A stretch of DNA of 64,000 bases from contig NC_088320.1 of NCBI RefSeq assembly GCF_910592395.1, positions 434,001 to 498,000 of the forward strand, given 5' to 3'. The stretch's first letter is position 1. Each line of letters starts with the position of its first letter. A model generated the notes under the pieces. It ran no database searches. It was not told the origin of the DNA and saw only the letters and a list, made by a program, of their open reading frames with translations. The DNA is from Lineus longissimus (lineage: Eukaryota > Nemertea > Pilidiophora > Heteronemertea > Lineidae). Shown one piece after another: positions 1-9,509 of the stretch. The position numbers were made by a program, and so were the translations under genes.

Positions 1-792
1 GAGCAGCTAATGAGTTTTGTGCCCTTGCGACTTAAGGACGATGCTTTTCGTGTTTACAAAGACATGCATGATTTTGAGAAATGTAATTTCGATACCTTTT
101 GTGAAACTTTCAGGCTGCGGGGTTGCCCTGCTGATGTGAAGGTATTCAAGGCCAGACTGGCGGCGCGGCGTAAGCTTGAAACAGAGACTTACGTCCAATT
201 GGCCGCAGACATCCGTCGTCTGGTCTTGAAGGCCTTTCCATCGGCAGGAGTGGCGATACGGGAAGAGATGGCGGTGGACTACTTTACTCAGGCACTAACC
301 GATAGGGAAGTTCGGCTCCAGGTCAGGCGGGCCGACTGCGACACCTTGGACGATGCTTTGTCTAGGGCGCTGGCTGAGGAAAGTTTCCAAAGGGCCGAGA
401 AACCTGGAGAGGCTAGGAAGGGTCCCCAGAAGGTGAACATGACGAGGCCGGGTGTCGCAGACGGACCGTCGGGACCTGGTATGCAGAAGCAGATAGACGC
501 GCTTTCGAAAAAGCTAAATGACGCGCTGGTTGCTCTCGGTCAGATTAGTACAGCCCCTGGTAGGAGGGCTCGGCATTGTACGTATTGTGGTCGTGATGGT
601 CATGAGATGGGTTTCTGTTTTAAAAGGAGACGTGACCAAGAACTTGAAGCTCAGCAACAGCAGGGACTGCCCACCCAAGGTAACACAAATCCACAGTCAG
701 GACCTTCTCAGGGGCCTCTGGGCCCTGGTTTTCATCCTGGTCCTAATCCTGGACCTAATCCTGGACCTGGTACGGGAAATCCACATTTTTAG
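1..792 (+). CDS. gag: Gag polyprotein, N-terminus cut by window edge
   Basis: The frame is open from the first base and stops with TAG at 790-792. The first ATG (10-12) is probably internal, because the text before it is also coding-like. The protein would form the nucleocapsid shell that packages element RNA. A CCHC zinc knuckle (C-x2-C-x4-H-x4-C, in HCTYCGRDGHEMGFC) lies near residue 190 and is followed by a basic stretch. The C-terminus is a Gln-rich stretch and then a Gly/Pro/Asn repeat (PGPNPGPNPGPG). Pol follows in the -1 frame, which suggests gag-pol expression by frameshifting. Homology of the N-terminal part to gypsy gag is inferred from position and style; the zinc knuckle is seen directly. 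Confidence 0.9.
   Translation, partial: EQLMSFVPLRLKDDAFRVYKDMHDFEKCNFDTFCETFRLRGCPADVKVFKARLAARRKLETETYVQLAADIRRLVLKAFPSAGVAIREEMAVDYFTQALTDREVRLQVRRADCDTLDDALSRALAEESFQRAEKPGEARKGPQKVNMTRPGVADGPSGPGMQKQIDALSKKLNDALVALGQISTAPGRRARHCTYCGRDGHEMGFCFKRRRDQELEAQQQQGLPTQGNTNPQSGPSQGPLGPGFHPGPNPGPNPGPGTGNPHF
786..792 (+). other. Candidate -1 ribosomal frameshift site at the gag stop
   Basis: Gag ends CAT TTT TAG. A run of five T (786-790) lets a Phe tRNA slip back one base next to the stop codon. The -1 frame is open from 759 straight into pol, with no good ATG in between. This is inference from the sequence; no downstream pseudoknot was worked out. Confidence 0.45.
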
Positions 793-3700
793 ATGGGGCT
801 GGCTCTTCTGAACTGAACCCTGAGAGGGGTCAGCCTGAGGCTTTTGATTATGTGCGGGGGCAATCTGCACATGTTAGAATTTTGATGCATGGGGTAGAGT
901 TCATGGCTTTGCTGGATACAGGTTCAACTTGTACAATTATTTCAGAAGATTTACATCAGAAAATGAATGTGTCTGGTGGGGCGCCTTTGATGCCATATGA
1001 TATGGAAATTTTGAATGCATCTGGGGGTACCTTGCCAGTCTTAGGAGAAATTAATGCTAGGTTGGAGTTTCCAGATTTGCCAAGTCCTCGTCCTGGTAGA
1101 CAGCATACTTTTGTAGGGCCAGTGGTAGTTGCCGCTGTGCCTGGGTTGTGTGTCTTGGGGATGGATTTTCTTTCACCAATGAAAGCTTCCCTGGATTTAG
1201 GACATAGATTGTTGCGATTGTTTTGTGGGTGTGTGCCCATTCATTATAACCAACCTGACTTGGCATTTTCTTGTTACAGGGTTTTTGTCGGGGAGACTAC
1301 CACCATACCACCATCGTCGGAAGTTGTGTTGACTGGGAGAATTAGAAGAAGGGGCGCGCTGCGGTTGCAGGAGGGAATGATGGAAGGTGTGCATCATGGT
1401 TTTTCGTTGTCCGGAAACAGACCATTGGTGGCCAGGTCGGTGGTCTCCGTCGACAAGAACGCTGTACCAGTACGACTGATGAATGTTCACAAGGAACCAT
1501 ACATTTTGCAAAAAGGTCAGTGTATTGCTATATTACAACCTTTTGAGTCGCAGCAGGAGACTGATCTCAAGGTTGGTGAAACTGAAGATAAGTTGTCAGA
1601 ACCTTTGCAGAAGTTGTATGAAGAGAGTCTTGGTGAACTTGATGAGGCACAGGCCGCTGATTTGTACAAGCTGTTGCTGAAGAATGAACATGTGTTTTCT
1701 AAGGGTGACATGGACTTGGGTCGTACAGATGTAGTCAGACATAGTATAGATACTGGGGATTCTCCTCCTTTGCGAGAACCAGTGCGCCGGTTACCTATTC
1801 ATAAGTATGCTGAGGCTGAGAAATGTGTACAGGATATGTTGAAGCAGGGGGTGATTGAGCCTTCAAGCTCTCCTTGGAGAAGTGGGGTAGTATTGGTGAA
1901 GAAAAAAGATGGCAGCACTAGGTTTTGTATTAATTACAAGAAACTGAATTCGGTCACCAAGTTTGACAGTTACCCTTTGCCCAATATTACTGATAACTTA
2001 GACGCTTTGAGAGGGGCCAAGTGGTTTTCAACTCTAGATTTAGCTTCCGCTTATTGGCAATGTGAAATGGATCCTGATTCGGCTGCTAAGACTGCCTTCT
2101 CAGTGGGACGCCATGGGCTATATCAGTTTACTAGGATGCCATTTGGACTTTGTGGGGCCCCAAGTACTTTTGAGCGTTTAATGGAGTTGGTTTTGGCTGG
2201 GTTGCAGTGGGAGATTGCCATAATTTATTTGGATGATGTGGTCATTTTTTCGTCAACATATTCTCAGCATCTTGCAGATATCCAGAAGGTGTTTGACCGT
2301 TTGGGAGCTGCCGGGTTGAAACTGAAGTGTAAGAAGTGTTTGCTGTGTAGACGTGAAGTGGAGTACCTTGGTCATGTGGTTGGTAGGGATGGAGTAAAGA
2401 CATCTTGGTCCAAGATACAGAAGGTAAAAGAATGGCCGAGGCCTAAAACTGTCACCCAGCTGAAGAGTTTCTTGGGCCTTTGTGCGTATTATCGTCGTTT
2501 TGTGCTACGGTTTGGGGAGATTGCTACCCCGTTATATAAATTGACAAAGAAACAGGTGGATTGGGTATGGACAGCTGAGTGTGAACGTGCATTTGAATTG
2601 TTGAAGGAAAAGTTGTGTACCGCTCCGGTGTTAGCCTATCCTGATCCAAGGAAAGAGTTTATTTTGGATACGGATGCTAGTGGTCATAGTATCTCTGGAA
2701 TCTTAGGACAGGTGAATGAGTCTGGGGGTGAACAAGTTGTGGCTTATGGCAGCCGGGTTTTGTCGAAAGCTGAGAGAAACTACTCTGTCACACGCCGTGA
2801 ACTGCTGGCGGTAGTTTATTTCATCAAGCAATTCCGACATTACCTGGTGGGGAAGGAGTTCGTACTGAGAACAGATCATGGTTCCTTACGCTGGCTGTTT
2901 AATTTTAAAGACCCAGAAGGTCAGGTTGCTCGCTGGTTGGAGTATTTGGCTTCATTCCGGTTTAAGATTATGCATAGGCCAGGTGAGAAGCATGTAAATG
3001 CGGACAGTTTAAGTAGATATCCCCTGGAGGAGGGTGAAGAGCATGAACATTCCATTAGTGAACCAATAAGTGACATTCAAGAATCAATTATAGAGGATCT
3101 GAGTACCCAGGTGGAAGCTGAGGAATGCACTCGTACATGTAGTTTAGCTAGCCCTGAGTCTGAGTTTTGTCGTGTTTTGAGAATAGATGTTGATGCTCCT
3201 GCAGGTATAGTGGAGGCGCAGAAAGCTGATGGTGACCTAAAGACTGTTCGGAAGTGGTTGGAAGCTGGAGAACGTCCGCCGAAATCGAAGTTGCTCCAGT
3301 TCTCATTCGCCCTTCGTCGTTGGTGGTCGGTGTTTGGTCAGTTAGAACTGAAGAATGATTTGGTTTACTACAGATGGGAGTCAATGAGAGAGAACAGTAG
3401 TGAACTTCGTGTAGTGGTTCCTGATAGTATGAAATTAGAAATTTTCCGATTGGGACACTCTGATAACACAGCTGGTCATTTTGGGGTGCATAAAACCCTA
3501 AGGCGTATACGTCAGACTTTCTATTTTACAGGCTTGGATGCGTTTGTGAAGGAGCAGATCAAGAAGTGCAGGACATGTGAGCGGCGTCGTAGTCCGATAC
3601 CTCATAGGCGAGCACCTCTTCAGGACATGTTGGTTTGCAGACCGCTGGATAGGATTGGAATGGACATCGTTGGACCGTTTCCGGCTGGTAAAGATTACAA

Positions 3701-4802
3701 TCGCGTGATTTTGGTCGTCCAGGACTATCTGACAAAGTGGGTAGAATTGTATCCTTTACCTTGTCAGGAGGCTGCTGTGGTAGCCAGAGTTTTAGTTGAC
3801 AATTTCATCACTAGGTTCGGAATCCCATGGAGCTGGCATTCTGATAAAGGGCCTAATTTTGAGTCGAATCTTATGTCTGAGCTTGCTAAGATTTTAGGAA
3901 TCTTGAAAACCCGAACTACGAGTTACCACCCACAAGGTGATGGTTTGGCAGAACGATATATGAGAACACTTTGCACGGCTTTGTCGAAGTTTGTTGATGA
4001 TCATCAGAGAGACTGGGTGGAATACTTGCCAATGATTCAATATGCTTACAATTCTAGCGTCCAGGAGTCCACTGGTTTCACGCCTGCACGGTTGATGTTG
4101 GGACGAGAGATGGTGACGCCGTTGTCGTTCGTTGCTGGTAGACCACCTGGTGAGCCGTGTGATGACGTTGGTACTTACGCAGAGGATGTTGAGCAGAGAA
4201 TGAGGTCGGCTTTTGACATGGTTGAGGAGAGTTTGGGTGCCGCACACAAGAGACAGAAAGTGGTGTACGATTCGAGGAAGCATGGGAAAAAGTTCGAGTT
4301 AGGAGATCGTGTTTGGTTGCATTCGCCGGCGGTCAAGCGTGGATTGAGTCGGAAGTTGCATAAGCCGTGGACTGGACCATTCGTGATAGTGAAAGTGCTA
4401 TCAGACGTGAATTTTAAGATTCAGCTGGAGGGCGGACGCAAATCGTACGTAGTGCATTTCAATAGGCTAAAACCGTGTTACTCAGATCAAGTGGCGCCTG
4501 AGCAGTTGTCTCAGTCAAATACTGAGCAAGCGGCTGCTGCTGTTGAACCGCGTGATGTGACTGTGACTGTTCCAGAATCTGGGAGAGATGTACCAGGAGA
4601 AGTGGAGTGGCAGGATGATGCGATAGACTTTGACCCGGAGGATGTGGAAGTGGAAACCGAGCCTGTGGTTGTTGTGCCTGCGGTCTCGCCAATCCGTACT
4701 AGGAGGGGTCGGAAAATAGAACTGCCATTTCGATTTCGAAATGATTTTGTAATGAGATGCAGAAATTTCAGCCTTTCCAGGGTCAACCTTGAAGGGACGT
4801 GA
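789..4802 (+). CDS. pol: Pol polyprotein: protease, RT, RNase H, integrase
   Basis: One uninterrupted frame. Counting from the GTG at 852 as residue 1, the aspartic protease motif DTGS is at 22-25. Reverse transcriptase has YLDD near 458-461 in a typical gypsy context (IIYLDDVVIFS). RNase H begins near DTDASG at about 606. Integrase has an HHCC zinc module (AGHFGVHKT then CRTCER) and a D-D-35-E core with Asp in DIVGPF (about 937), Asp in SDKGPNF (about 997) and Glu in AERYMRT (about 1034). A GPF-type C-terminal module (WTGPFVIVKV) is followed by an acidic tail; no chromodomain is seen. The frame is open upstream of 852 to 759, so translation probably enters from gag by frameshifting. The product copies element RNA and inserts the cDNA. 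Confidence 0.95.
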   Translation, partial: LDGAGSSELNPERGQPEAFDYVRGQSAHVRILMHGVEFMALLDTGSTCTIISEDLHQKMNVSGGAPLMPYDMEILNASGGTLPVLGEINARLEFPDLPSPRPGRQHTFVGPVVVAAVPGLCVLGMDFLSPMKASLDLGHRLLRLFCGCVPIHYNQPDLAFSCYRVFVGETTTIPPSSEVVLTGRIRRRGALRLQEGMMEGVHHGFSLSGNRPLVARSVVSVDKNAVPVRLMNVHKEPYILQKGQCIAILQPFESQQETDLKVGETEDKLSEPLQKLYEESLGELDEAQAADLYKLLLKNEHVFSKGDMDLGRTDVVRHSIDTGDSPPLREPVRRLPIHKYAEAEKCVQDMLKQGVIEPSSSPWRSGVVLVKKKDGSTRFCINYKKLNSVTKFDSYPLPNITDNLDALRGAKWFSTLDLASAYWQCEMDPDSAAKTAFSVGRHGLYQFTRMPFGLCGAPSTFERLMELVLAGLQWEIAIIYLDDVVIFSSTYSQHLADIQKVFDRLGAAGLKLKCKKCLLCRREVEYLGHVVGRDGVKTSWSKIQKVKEWPRPKTVTQLKSFLGLCAYYRRFVLRFGEIATPLYKLTKKQVDWVWTAECERAFELLKEKLCTAPVLAYPDPRKEFILDTDASGHSISGILGQVNESGGEQVVAYGSRVLSKAERNYSVTRRELLAVVYFIKQFRHYLVGKEFVLRTDHGSLRWLFNFKDPEGQVARWLEYLASFRFKIMHRPGEKHVNADSLSRYPLEEGEEHEHSISEPISDIQESIIEDLSTQVEAEECTRTCSLASPESEFCRVLRIDVDAPAGIVEAQKADGDLKTVRKWLEAGERPPKSKLLQFSFALRRWWSVFGQLELKNDLVYYRWESMRENSSELRVVVPDSMKLEIFRLGHSDNTAGHFGVHKTLRRIRQTFYFTGLDAFVKEQIKKCRTCERRRSPIPHRRAPLQDMLVCRPLDRIGMDIVGPFPAGKDYNRVILVVQDYLTKWVELYPLPCQEAAVVARVLVDNFITRFGIPWSWHSDKGPNFESNLMSELAKILGILKTRTTSYHPQGDGLAERYMRTLCTALSKFVDDHQRDWVEYLPMIQYAYNSSVQESTGFTPARLMLGREMVTPLSFVAGRPPGEPCDDVGTYAEDVEQRMRSAFDMVEESLGAAHKRQKVVYDSRKHGKKFELGDRVWLHSPAVKRGLSRKLHKPWTGPFVIVKVLSDVNFKIQLEGGRKSYVVHFNRLKPCYSDQVAPEQLSQSNTEQAAAAVEPRDVTVTVPESGRDVPGEVEWQDDAIDFDPEDVEVETEPVVVVPAVSPIRTRRGRKIELPFRFRNDFVMRCRNFSLSRVNLEGT

Positions 4803-4987
4803 TGGAATCATAGTAATTTAGATAATTTCTGTCATTTTCCAGGTTTAGGAGATGAGATGGGAAACTGAAGAGCATATAGTAATTTTTCTGCTTGTTTTCC
4901 AGATGTGTCGTGATGTTTGGTGACTTTGTATTTGAACATGTTTTGATATTTTGTGCATTTTTGATGTCATGAGGGCATGACATTTTT

Positions 4988-5002
4988 AGAGGGAGGGGGG
5001 TA
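4988..5002 (+). other. Polypurine tract priming plus-strand DNA
   Basis: A purine run (AGAGGGAGGGGGG) directly precedes the LTR start, the expected position for the plus-strand primer of an LTR element. The rest of 4803-4987 is untranslated and carries no other signal I can see. Confidence 0.85.
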
Positions 5003-5243
5003 GTTGTAACGGAAGTCGTTATGGGCCTTGCATGGTTAATGGTTATGTCATAATTTTGACCTGGTTTGCTTGGGCCTATAATTTGGTAATCTCCTGAGGT
5101 ATTTTCAAGTGATGATCGTTGGTCTCCTTTGTGTTCTGGGCTAATGATTTTAGCTTCTTTTGTGTGGCTTACTTTGTAATAGGGTTGGTGAATTCTGGCT
5201 GTTACGGCAGGCATTGGTTCGTTGAGATGAGGTAATCTTTCTG

Positions 5244-5250
5244 TATAAAA
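5244..5250 (+). promoter_or_regulatory. LTR TATA box (TATAAAA)
   Basis: TATAAAA about 240 bp into the LTR, followed by a GC-containing stretch where transcription could start. Assigned from position and consensus only. Confidence 0.6.
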
Positions 5251-6074
5251 CTGGGCCCTAGCGTTGATCAGTGTCCATACCTAGCGCGCTTGCTACCAGA
5301 CGGGTAGACCTTTTCTTTCTGTGATTTTGCTTGGTTCCTATGGCTGAGTAGAGCCTACATTTTTGTCTCATCTCTCTGAACCGCTGCATGGTGTGACACG
5401 CCCAATCTTCACCATGTATGTCATGTACATGGGAACGTTTGCTGACTTTTGGCTTTTCTTGTGAGTATAAACCCTCAAATTCCGAGTTCCGTATTTCTGC
5501 CATGTGACCTATAATTTTACCCCCTTCGTGTGCCTCTAGGGCTGGGTTTGTCAATATCCTGTTATGGCCAGACTGACCGGGTTTTCCTGAGGTTTCTTTT
5601 AGTTTGTTTGAGTTGGAACTTTGTGTGAAGAAGCTGGGCAAAGTTGCCCACAATTCCTGTCCGACATGTCATGATCATGTCACTTGTTTTATACTGGATT
5701 TTGATAGTGTTTAATCTTGTTCTGACTTCCCTGCTTGGCATAGGTTTTGAGTTACATAATCAGAAAGTGATTCCAGGTGATACAAGTTCTGGGGAATCTT
5801 AGTTCGGAGTGTTCCATGTCTTGGTTGGTGAACTGTTTTGGGCCACCCTGTATAGATTTACATTGGCTTTGGTTCATCTGACTGGTACTTTGATTAATAG
5901 GTGATTTCTCCTCCAATTAGATGTCGTTTTGACAGGGGAATTTAGGCTTCTGGGTTGTTGGTAGAACAAGTGTGGTGAGAAGGAATTTGGGTAACCTGGG
6001 GTCATATCTGGTTGGCCATGCAGTTTATTGGGTTGGATGAATGTGAAGTGAAATCTGGAATCTGGTTTGTTCAT

Positions 6075-6080
6075 AATAAA
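6075..6080 (+). terminator. LTR poly(A) signal AATAAA
   Basis: AATAAA lies about 155 bp before the LTR end, a plausible R-region processing signal for the element transcript. Confidence 0.55.
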
Positions 6081-6247
6081 CATATTTTGGGTATATTCTA
6101 GCGCTTATAATTTATCGGTCAATGCACACCCCCACAAACTCTGGTTCTCGTCAACGCTGGTGAAGGTTCATTCATTTTGCCAGGGGTTGACGGGAACTCA
6201 TTAACGACAATTCCATTGACAAGGACGTCGTTACACACGTATACACC

Positions 6248-8382
6248 CTATACGTTGTCGTTTTTTTCCTTTATTAATGCAAAATAAACGCTCTCTCCAC
6301 CAAAATCCTCATCGCTCGTAATTTGTCTCGAGGCCTTCAACACAATAGGTTGTGTTTTAAAGGCGGTTTTTTTCACATGTCGTTTGATACCAAACTCGAC
6401 CCCATCAGGCCAACCTAACTTTAAATGTGTATCGTGGCATAAGAACCGGTAATAGGCGTTATTAAAGACGTCAGTCATATTAGGGTCCCGTACAAATCTG
6501 AATGACATGCCGGCTTGTCCCGGCTTTGGTCTAATATAACCGTAAGCATCTCTAGTTATTCGGAAATAAAATGTTAATCCACTGAAAATGACAAATGTGC
6601 ATTCAATAAGGACGTGCAATCGTATCAACATTACACGCAGATTACCTTTAAGTTACCAATCACACCAGCCCATTATTTTACGTGCTATCCTCTTTCGCAC
6701 CCAAGGGAATCAAAATCCTGAACTCCGAACTTCACCAGGTTACAAGCATTTCATATTGATGTGGAGCTAGTAAGGAATATTTTACACTAGTATGGAATAT
6801 TTTAGAGAACAAGACGAACGTACATGCACTTTCCTGTTGTCGCACAGTCATACATCAAGTATGTAGGTTCCTTTGTGTTATCTGTTTTCTTCACCAATTC
6901 TATTCTGTAAGGCGTGGCTTCGGCATTTTCAACAGCAAGTAAAGCCTGAAACGGCCTTTTCTTTGTAAAAGGGAGGTAACTCAAAACCTTGCTGAAGCTG
7001 CTATCGGCTGTATACGGTTTAGTTAGAATAGGCATCATGCAGCTTGATTTTGGCTTCCTCGGTTTACCACGTTTTGGGCAGTGAAACAGGACGTACATTT
7101 TGTATTCGCCATCTTCCAAAATTTCTGTAAGGAAAATCAATTTAGTCCATTCACTTCCTTTGGTTAGCCAACTGAACGAAGAAGATGAAGAAAGAAAGAC
7201 ATCCATATAGGGTCCAGCCACAACGTATTTTCGGAACCGGTCTCTTCCTATTCGATTGTCATAACCAGTAGTAAATTTAAAAGTTGTTAAAGAACTATAG
7301 GGGTATCTTGGTTAAAACTAGCGGTGCAGTATGACTATCTTTCTATAATTTGGTTCCCTTTCCCCAATTAAAAATGAAGTGACACTCTATTGTCTTCCTT
7401 TGCTTAAAAGAAAAGTGAGTGGCGGGCATTAAATGACAGTCTAAGATTATACCATGGGCTCGTGTTGAACTGATTAAAGTATAAAAGATTGACACAGTTT
7501 CTTGAGTGACGGTAAACATGGAAGTGTCCCTGATTTTGTTACCTTGATGTGAGAGACAGGTCCACTTGTCGTCCTGTTCACGCTCCGATATCTCAAGACG
7601 GTAAAATGGTTTCAAGGTTACTAAGATGCGACTCTAACGTTAAACAATTTGCTGATGCAAATCTGTCTTTCTATGGGTAGCTCTCAGCCAGAAGACACGA
7701 GACAAAATCTGACAAAAAGAACTAAGTCTGATGTCTAATGCCTGATGACGTCCGCATGCCTCGGCATCAGTAAATGACGTCTTTGTCACCCTCGTATGCG
7801 AAAATAGTTCTTATCGAAAAGAGATCACGTTTTTGTTTGTGGTTCTTGATGTGGATGGCGTCGGTACGAGAGATTCCATTTTGGTTTCCCGAATGCACCA
7901 ACTGCTTTTCGCAACACTTTATTATCGTGTATACAGACCAGACGAGCAATATCTACGCGAGTTGGAGGATTCTCAGGCCAAATGATGCCAAAGATTGATG
8001 CGATGTGGTCATATACAAAGTACTTTTTATGGATAAGGTTAAATCTAACTCATGACTTCAGAAGATAGACACTAACCTTGCAGTAAACAAATCCGACAGT
8101 TGTGTCTATAGATGAAGTCGAGGAATTCCTCATAACCAGCTTGAATATTGCACAGTATTTTGTGGTAGCCACATAGCTGAACGAGCCACAACGTTGGTCA
8201 ATATGGCAGAGAAATGCACAAGTAAATGTGGTTCTTTCCTCCACGAGAATCAGTGGTTCACGGCTCTCAGGGGAAGCCTTACGGAAGTACTGAGCTGAAG
8301 CCTCTGCAACAACCAGAAACGCAGACATTGAGGAGATGAAGAGTCTCTGTTGCTGATTTCTGATGAGGTGCATTGTGGTCAT
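6248..8382 (-). CDS. Secreted apple/PAN-domain protein, exon model incomplete
   Basis: Proposed coding exons, 5' to 3': 8077-8382, 7543-7633, 6824-7294, 6248-6581. Exon 1 starts MTTMHLIRN, has a hydrophobic signal segment (LFISSMSAFLVVAEASA) and then an apple/PAN core (TFTCAFLCHIDQRCGSFSY, then KYC). It ends at donor AAG|GTTAGT. Exons 3 and 4 join in phase through donor AT|GTACGT and acceptor TTTTCAG, giving about 268 residues up to the TAG at 6248-6250. I do not recognise that C-terminal part; it is rich in aromatic and basic residues and contains paired cysteines. Exon 2 joins exon 1 in phase, but its best donor does not match the phase of exon 3, so an exon or the right donor is missing. 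The retrotransposon LTR begins 12 bp past the stop. Apple domains usually bind proteins or glycans; no specific role can be assigned. Confidence 0.6.
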
Positions 8383-9509
8383 CGAGGTACAATATCGTGT
8401 GAAGAGAGCTGCTTGTTCGCAGGTGAGACTAACCTTGCACACACGCCATAGATAAATGAAGCAGCAGCCGGGACTTGGTAAGGAGGAGCCAAACATCTGT
8501 GTCTAAACGCTGATTTCTAGGCACAGGCAAATCATTTCGCCCAAATATGGAAGGCTGTGCTATTACTTCCACAGTCATGAAGTACACCGTAAAGATAAAT
8601 GGCCGACATGAAAGATATTTCGGGTGAAGACCATTGTGTAGGTCAGGAATAGCATATTCTGTTTCCCCCTGGTGTTCTTCTTCCAAGTTAATTCCTATAT
8701 GTCCCAGATTCTGAGAAGTGGAAAGGCTACTGGGCGGTTGATTCGTGTCGTCACGGAAACGATGATTAGAAAACCATAGACGCGTTTTCGTCTACCATGC
8801 TAGGCCGTGTTTGATATTACAGGATTGCTTTACGACCATGCTCATCGTGCATTGTATGACTGGAGTTGAAAGATTCACGGATTAACATGAATGAAATCAT
8901 TGTTCTGTTCACAGCTTATATCATTCTTTTATCATTATTGAACAGGTACTGAATGGAGGGGTTGCATTTATCTCAATTGCCCTCCGGCACTGATTGAGCG
9001 TATGGTTTATCATTCACAGGCATGTTTGTATTGATTCGTTGCATTGTTCGAAGAAACAAAAAATAAATATATACTTTATTGTTCGCCAGCAGTGCTAAAC
9101 CTCGTCAGGTTCATAGTCTTGTCCATGCCACAGCTCTGTGTTATCCCAAATACATGCACGTCACTGGAGAAAAAAACACAAGTCTAGACAACCCATTGCC
9201 ATCATGGCCATCGACTATCTAGTACCTGAGCCATCGCCATCATGGCCATCGACTGTCTAGTACCTGCAGTTGAGCGAGTTTGGTTCTCGACACCTTCCAG
9301 CACGAAGTGAGCAGGGTCATTACCTGGAACATAAAATGCTCCTTGCGCCATGCTAAACTTAGCCAACCCTGCAGAGAGTGCGTTCCTCGACCACAATACA
9401 GATTGACTTTAGAAGCATAGTATTCGTCCCCTACGATGGGGACGAATCTTTTTACCTTTGTCCGCACACGTAGCTTACATTGTCGTTTTGTCCCTGGCCC
9501 CGTCAGATA
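8383..9509. other. Intergenic region with a short direct repeat
   Basis: No supported gene. Two 31-bp copies of a GCCATCATGGCCATCGACT-type unit lie at 9198-9228 and 9236-9266 (period 38, one mismatch). The promoter and 5' UTR of the apple-domain gene and the 3' UTR of the ENPP gene should lie here; I could not define them. Confidence 0.5.

Larger units (their letters stand above)
1..6235 (+). mobile_element. Ty3/gypsy LTR retrotransposon, 5' end outside the window
   Basis: The order gag, protease, reverse transcriptase, RNase H, integrase, polypurine tract, LTR is that of a Metaviridae (Ty3/gypsy) element. Both long reading frames are uninterrupted, so the copy looks young. The 5' LTR, primer-binding site and gag start lie left of the window, so LTR identity and the left target-site duplication cannot be checked. 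No envelope-like frame follows pol. The bases after the LTR, CACGT at 6236-6240, would be the right target-site duplication if it is 5 bp. Confidence 0.95.
5005..6235 (+). repeat. 3' long terminal repeat, about 1231 bp
   Basis: The LTR starts TGTAACG just after the polypurine tract and ends CGTTACA, so the two ends form a perfect 7-bp TG...CA inverted repeat. The flanking ACGACTTCC/GACGTCC parts are also similar. A TATA-like box and a poly(A) signal lie inside, as expected for an LTR. The short minus-strand frames within it look fortuitous. Confidence 0.9.

Noticed and set aside
956-4811. Minus-strand frames opposite pol
   Set aside because: Shadows of the dense pol coding frame on the other strand.
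7806-8053. Minus-strand open stretch of about 80 codons without ATG (FGIIWPENPPTRVDIARLVC)
   Set aside because: It reads like protein, but no splice acceptor fits its upstream end and I recognise no family; it may be chance or a lost exon of the apple-domain gene.
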